DNA from: Deltaproteobacteria bacterium
GTDB taxonomy: Bacteria > Desulfobacterota > Syntrophia > Syntrophales > UBA5619
Assembly (NCBI GenBank): GCA_026388365.1
Contig: JAPLJW010000132.1
Location: 1-17,037 of the forward strand
DNA: 17,037 bases
Direction: 5' to 3'
A program made the translations under genes and the position numbers. Below the pieces are notes generated by a model. It was not told the DNA's origin, searched no databases, and saw only the letters and a list, made by a program, of their open reading frames with translations. Positions 14,611 to 17,037 of the stretch are shown here, one piece after another (the stretch's first letter is position 1; each line of letters opens with the position of its first letter).

Positions 14611-15522
14611 ATGGAAATCATCAAATCGGACACCCATTTTAATTTCGTCGGGATGATGAAGCCCGCCGTCATCCTGTCGATTGCCGTCATCATCATCGGC
14701 ATCGCTTCCCTGATCTGGCACGGGGGACCCAATTACGGCATCGATTTCGCGGGCGGCACCCTCATCCAGATCAAATTCCAGAGCGAGACCCATACCGACA
14801 AAATCCGGGCCGCCTTCAAGTCGATCGGCTTTGAGGGCAGCATCATTCAGGATTACGGCCCGAAGGAGGTCATCGTCCGGACGGCCGAATCCGGAACCGA
14901 TGCCAAGGGTCTCACCTCGCGCGTCGATGAAGCGCTGACGACCGCCTTCGGCAAGGGGGCCTATGAACTCCGGCGGATCGAGATGGTTGGGCCGAAGGTC
15001 GGCAAAGACTTGACACGGAAGGCGATTCTGGCCATTATCTTCTCCTGGATCGGAATCCTGATCTATGTCGGGGTGCGATTCGAGTTTCGCTACGCGCTGG
15101 GAGGGATCATCGCGCTGGTCCACGACGTTCTGATCACGATCACGTTCCTGTCCCTGTTCGACAAGGAATTCGACCTGAACATCGTGGCGGCGCTCCTGAC
15201 GATCATCGGTTATTCCATCAACGACACGATCGTCATTTTCGACCGGATCCGTGAAAATGCACGCAAGAATATCCGGCAGTCGCTCTATGAGGTCATCAAT
15301 GCGAGCGTGAACCAGACCCTCAGCCGGACCATCCTGACCTCCCTGACGGTCTTCATGGTCCTGATCATCCTGTTCGTCTTCGGAGGGGCCGTGATTCACG
15401 ATTTCACCTTTGCGCTCCTGGTGGGCACAGTCGCCGGCGTCTATTCGACCATATTCATTGCAAGCCCGATCGTGCTTCTATTCGAAAAGATCAAGCCGAC
15501 GGGAATGAAGGTGAAAAAATAA
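14611..15522 (+). CDS. secF: Protein translocase subunit SecF
   Basis: 303 residues, intact and of normal length. SecF pairs with SecD in the inner membrane and uses the proton-motive force to pull preproteins out at a late stage of Sec export. It has an N-terminal transmembrane helix (PAVILSIAVIIIGIASLI), then GGPNYGIDFAGGTLIQIKF (38-56) and GPKVGKDLTRKAILAIIFSWIGILIYVGVRFEFRYALGGIIALVHD at the second helix. IGYSINDTIVIFDRIREN follows, and SLTVFMVLIILFVFGG near the end. The ribosome-binding site GAGGAG is 6 nt before the ATG. It follows secD by 60 bp. Confidence 0.96.
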   Translation: MEIIKSDTHFNFVGMMKPAVILSIAVIIIGIASLIWHGGPNYGIDFAGGTLIQIKFQSETHTDKIRAAFKSIGFEGSIIQDYGPKEVIVRTAESGTDAKGLTSRVDEALTTAFGKGAYELRRIEMVGPKVGKDLTRKAILAIIFSWIGILIYVGVRFEFRYALGGIIALVHDVLITITFLSLFDKEFDLNIVAALLTIIGYSINDTIVIFDRIRENARKNIRQSLYEVINASVNQTLSRTILTSLTVFMVLIILFVFGGAVIHDFTFALLVGTVAGVYSTIFIASPIVLLFEKIKPTGMKVKK

Positions 15523-15524
15523 CA

Positions 15525-16037
15525 TTGACCCCCCTGGAGATCGGAGGACTGACCCTGTTCATCCTGGTGCTTCTGTTCGGCGCCTTCTCCATCCTGTTCG
15601 GTCTTCCGGGGACCGTCATCATTCTGCTCGATGCCGCACTGTATGCGGCCGTTACGGGATTTGAGAGGATCGGGTTCAAGATCCTCCTGACCCTGCTGAT
15701 CCTTTCCCTTCTTGCGGAGCTGGCTGATTTCGCCGTCGGAATGGCAGGCGCCGTCAAGTTTGGCGCCTGCCGGAAGGCTTTTTGGGCCTCCGTCATCGGC
15801 GGACTGATCGGGGCCGTTCTCATGGCGCCGTTTCTGATGGGACTCGGCGCCGTCGCCGGGGGGTTCTTCGGCGGTTTCGCCGGTATCCTGACCGTCGAAC
15901 TGCTCCGCCGTAACAACCTGAAACCCGCAATCCGAGCCGCCTGGGGAGCGATCCTGGGACGGGCCGCGGGGATATGCGTGAAGGGAGTCTTCGCCCTGAT
16001 CATGACCGTCATCACATTGACCAGCGTTTACAACTAA
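15525..16037 (+). CDS. DUF456-family integral membrane protein
   Basis: 170 residues, with a TTG start at 15525 preceded by AAGGTGA (15508-15514) inside the end of secF, and 2 nt after the secF stop. It has about four to five hydrophobic segments with the DUF456 hallmarks: GLPGTVIILLDAALYAAVTGF near the N-terminus, LAELADFAVGMAGAVKFGACRKAFWASVIGGLIGAV in the middle, a Gly-rich GLGAVAGGFFGGFAGILTVEL, and a C-terminal helix ending TLTSVYN. No function is established for this family. Its position between secF and lepB suggests co-expression with export genes but does not prove a role. The start codon is the least certain part. Confidence 0.82.
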   Translation: MTPLEIGGLTLFILVLLFGAFSILFGLPGTVIILLDAALYAAVTGFERIGFKILLTLLILSLLAELADFAVGMAGAVKFGACRKAFWASVIGGLIGAVLMAPFLMGLGAVAGGFFGGFAGILTVELLRRNNLKPAIRAAWGAILGRAAGICVKGVFALIMTVITLTSVYN

Positions 16038-16046
16038 GGGAAACTC

Positions 16047-16658
16047 ATGAGCAAACCGAAATCGAAACTGCAGGAATACATCGAGGCGATCATCCTGGCC
16101 ATCCTGATCGCCTTTTTCATCCGGACCTTTGTGATCCAGGCCTACAAGATCCCCTCCGGCTCCATGAAGCCGACGCTCCTGATCGGCGATCATATTCTCG
16201 TCAGCAAATTCAACTACGGGGTCAAGCTGCCCTGGATCCGTTCCACCCTCATTCCCGTCGGCGCGCCCAAACGCGGGGACATCGTGGTTTTCATCTACCC
16301 CGAAGACCGGTCGAAGGATTTCATCAAACGATTGATCGGCCTTCCGGGAGACAAAATCGAGATCCGGGACAAGAAGATCCTCCTGAACGGCCTCCCCTGG
16401 ATCGACGCGCACGGGTTCAATGTGGACAACATGGTTATCCCCGGCTCGGTCCAGCCCCGCGACAACTTCGGACCGGTCATTGTTCCGGAAGATTCCCTTT
16501 TTGTCATGGGAGACAATCGGGACGAGAGTTACGACAGCCGTTTCTGGGGGTTTGTCCCGATGAAAGAAGTTCTGGGCAAGGCGCTGATCATCTATTGGTC
16601 CTGGAACCATGATGATCCCGGCGTCCGCTGGAAACGCATCGGATCCATTCTGAACTGA
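16047..16658 (+). CDS. lepB: Signal peptidase I (leader peptidase)
   Basis: 203 residues. Signal peptidase I cleaves signal peptides from Sec- and Tat-exported proteins on the outer face of the inner membrane. One N-terminal membrane anchor (YIEAIILAILIAFFIRTFVIQAY) leads straight to Box B, KIPSGSMKPTLLIGDHILVSKF, with catalytic Ser39. Box D, RGDIVVFIYPEDRSKDFIKRLIGLPGD (76-102), holds the general base Lys94. Box E is VMGDNRDESYDSRFWGFVP (152-170). With a single anchor it resembles the shorter SPase I type rather than the two-helix E. coli protein. AAGGG lies about 6 nt before the ATG. It is the last gene before the terminator and fits the neighbouring yajC-secDF genes. Confidence 0.96.
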   Translation: MSKPKSKLQEYIEAIILAILIAFFIRTFVIQAYKIPSGSMKPTLLIGDHILVSKFNYGVKLPWIRSTLIPVGAPKRGDIVVFIYPEDRSKDFIKRLIGLPGDKIEIRDKKILLNGLPWIDAHGFNVDNMVIPGSVQPRDNFGPVIVPEDSLFVMGDNRDESYDSRFWGFVPMKEVLGKALIIYWSWNHDDPGVRWKRIGSILN

Positions 16659-16678
16659 GAAATCATGGATGTTGCCTC

Positions 16679-16712
16679 AAAGAGGCCGTGCCCCTGGGCA
16701 CGGCCTCTTTTT
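16679..16712 (+). terminator. Strong intrinsic terminator after lepB
   Basis: AAAGAGGCCGTGCC (16679-16692) and GGCACGGCCTCTTT (16697-16710) form a perfect 14-bp stem with a CCTG loop, ending in TTTTT (16708-16712). It lies 20 nt after the lepB stop. On the minus strand it follows the convergent transporter gene by 12 nt but has only a short U-run, so it may be weakly bidirectional. Confidence 0.92.
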
Positions 16713-16724
16713 ATGAGCAGCATG

Positions 16725-17037
16725 TTAGATCAGCGCAAAGACGAGCATCGCCAGCGAAAGGAAGGTGAGAACCGCGACGGTCAGCCAGGAGAGGATGTTC
16801 ATGATGGGACCGTTCTTGAATTTCCCCATGAGCCGCCGGTCGTTGACCAGCAGAAGCATGAAGACGAGGATGATGGGGAGGATCGCCCCGTTGATGACCT
16901 GCGAATAGAACATGATCCGGATCAGAGGCATGTCGGGCAGGAGGATGATCCCCGCTCCCAGCAGAACCATCAGGGAATAGAGGCCGTAGAACTGGGGGGC
17001 CTCCATGAACTTGCGGTTCAGGCTGGACTCCCACCCA
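16725..17037 (-). CDS. NRAMP-family divalent metal (Mn2+/Fe2+) transporter, C-terminal end
   Basis: About 103 residues of the C-terminus; the gene continues past the right edge. Readable sequence begins GWESSLNRKFMEAPQFYGLYSLMVLLGAGIILLP. It continues with PLIRIMFYSQVINGAILPIILVFMLLLVNDRRLMGKFKNGPIMNILSWLTVAVLTFLSLAMLVFALI, then stops at TAA. The blocks EAPQFYGLYS, SQVINGAILPIILVFMLLLVND and the final helix with WLTV match the last three helices of NRAMP proteins. These are proton-coupled importers of Mn2+ or Fe2+ in the inner membrane. The DPGN and metal-binding helices lie outside, so metal choice cannot be judged. It is convergent with lepB and seemingly unrelated to it. Confidence 0.85.
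   Translation of the reverse strand, partial: GWESSLNRKFMEAPQFYGLYSLMVLLGAGIILLPDMPLIRIMFYSQVINGAILPIILVFMLLLVNDRRLMGKFKNGPIMNILSWLTVAVLTFLSLAMLVFALI

Noticed and set aside
15441..16610. 389-codon minus-strand open frame opposite DUF456 and lepB
   Set aside because: Shadow of two clear plus-strand genes; composition dominated by Asp, Gln, Gly and His with no domain signal.

Overview
The window is a GC-rich (estimated by eye, not counted), gene-dense piece of a Gram-negative bacterial chromosome. I see no plasmid, phage or transposase genes. A branched-chain-type ABC importer next to an acyl-CoA ligase, a GlcD/GlcF-type 2-hydroxyacid dehydrogenase, and the order queA-tgt-yajC-secD-secF-lepB suggest an anaerobic deltaproteobacterium (Desulfobacterota, perhaps Syntrophales-like). 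That placement is inferred from gene content and order; no rRNA or other phylogenetic marker was analysed.

Region 1 (1-5863, minus strand) is a probable operon read right to left: livM, livH, livK, livG, livF, then an AMP-forming acyl-CoA ligase cut off by the window edge. It encodes two permeases, a periplasmic binding protein and two ATPases. The terminal ligase suggests that the imported substrate is an organic acid that is then activated to its CoA thioester. The livK-livG gap holds a compact palindromic repeat and several hairpins. The livF-ligase gap holds a second hairpin-forming element.

Region 2 (5864-6354) is the control region between two divergent operons. It has two promoters with perfect TTGACA -35 boxes placed back to back, 25 bp apart, one for the liv operon and one for the hydroxyacid operon.

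Region 3 (6355-10223, plus strand) is a tightly packed set: glcD, glcF, mazG and a small DUF2065 membrane protein. Every junction overlaps by 4-8 bases, which indicates translational coupling. GlcD/GlcF should oxidise a 2-hydroxyacid such as lactate or glycolate and pass electrons on through FeS clusters. MazG is an NTP pyrophosphohydrolase.

Region 4 (10325-16712, plus strand) combines queuosine tRNA modification (queA, tgt) with protein export (yajC, secD, secF, a DUF456 membrane protein and lepB). It ends in a strong intrinsic terminator. The outstanding anomaly is secD: a 7-bp tandem duplication (AACCAGT twice, 13293-13306) puts a stop after codon 119. Removing one copy restores an uninterrupted 533-residue SecD.

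Region 5 (16725-17037, minus strand) is the C-terminal end of an NRAMP-family metal transporter, convergent with lepB. No CRISPR array, tRNA, rRNA or insertion sequence was found.
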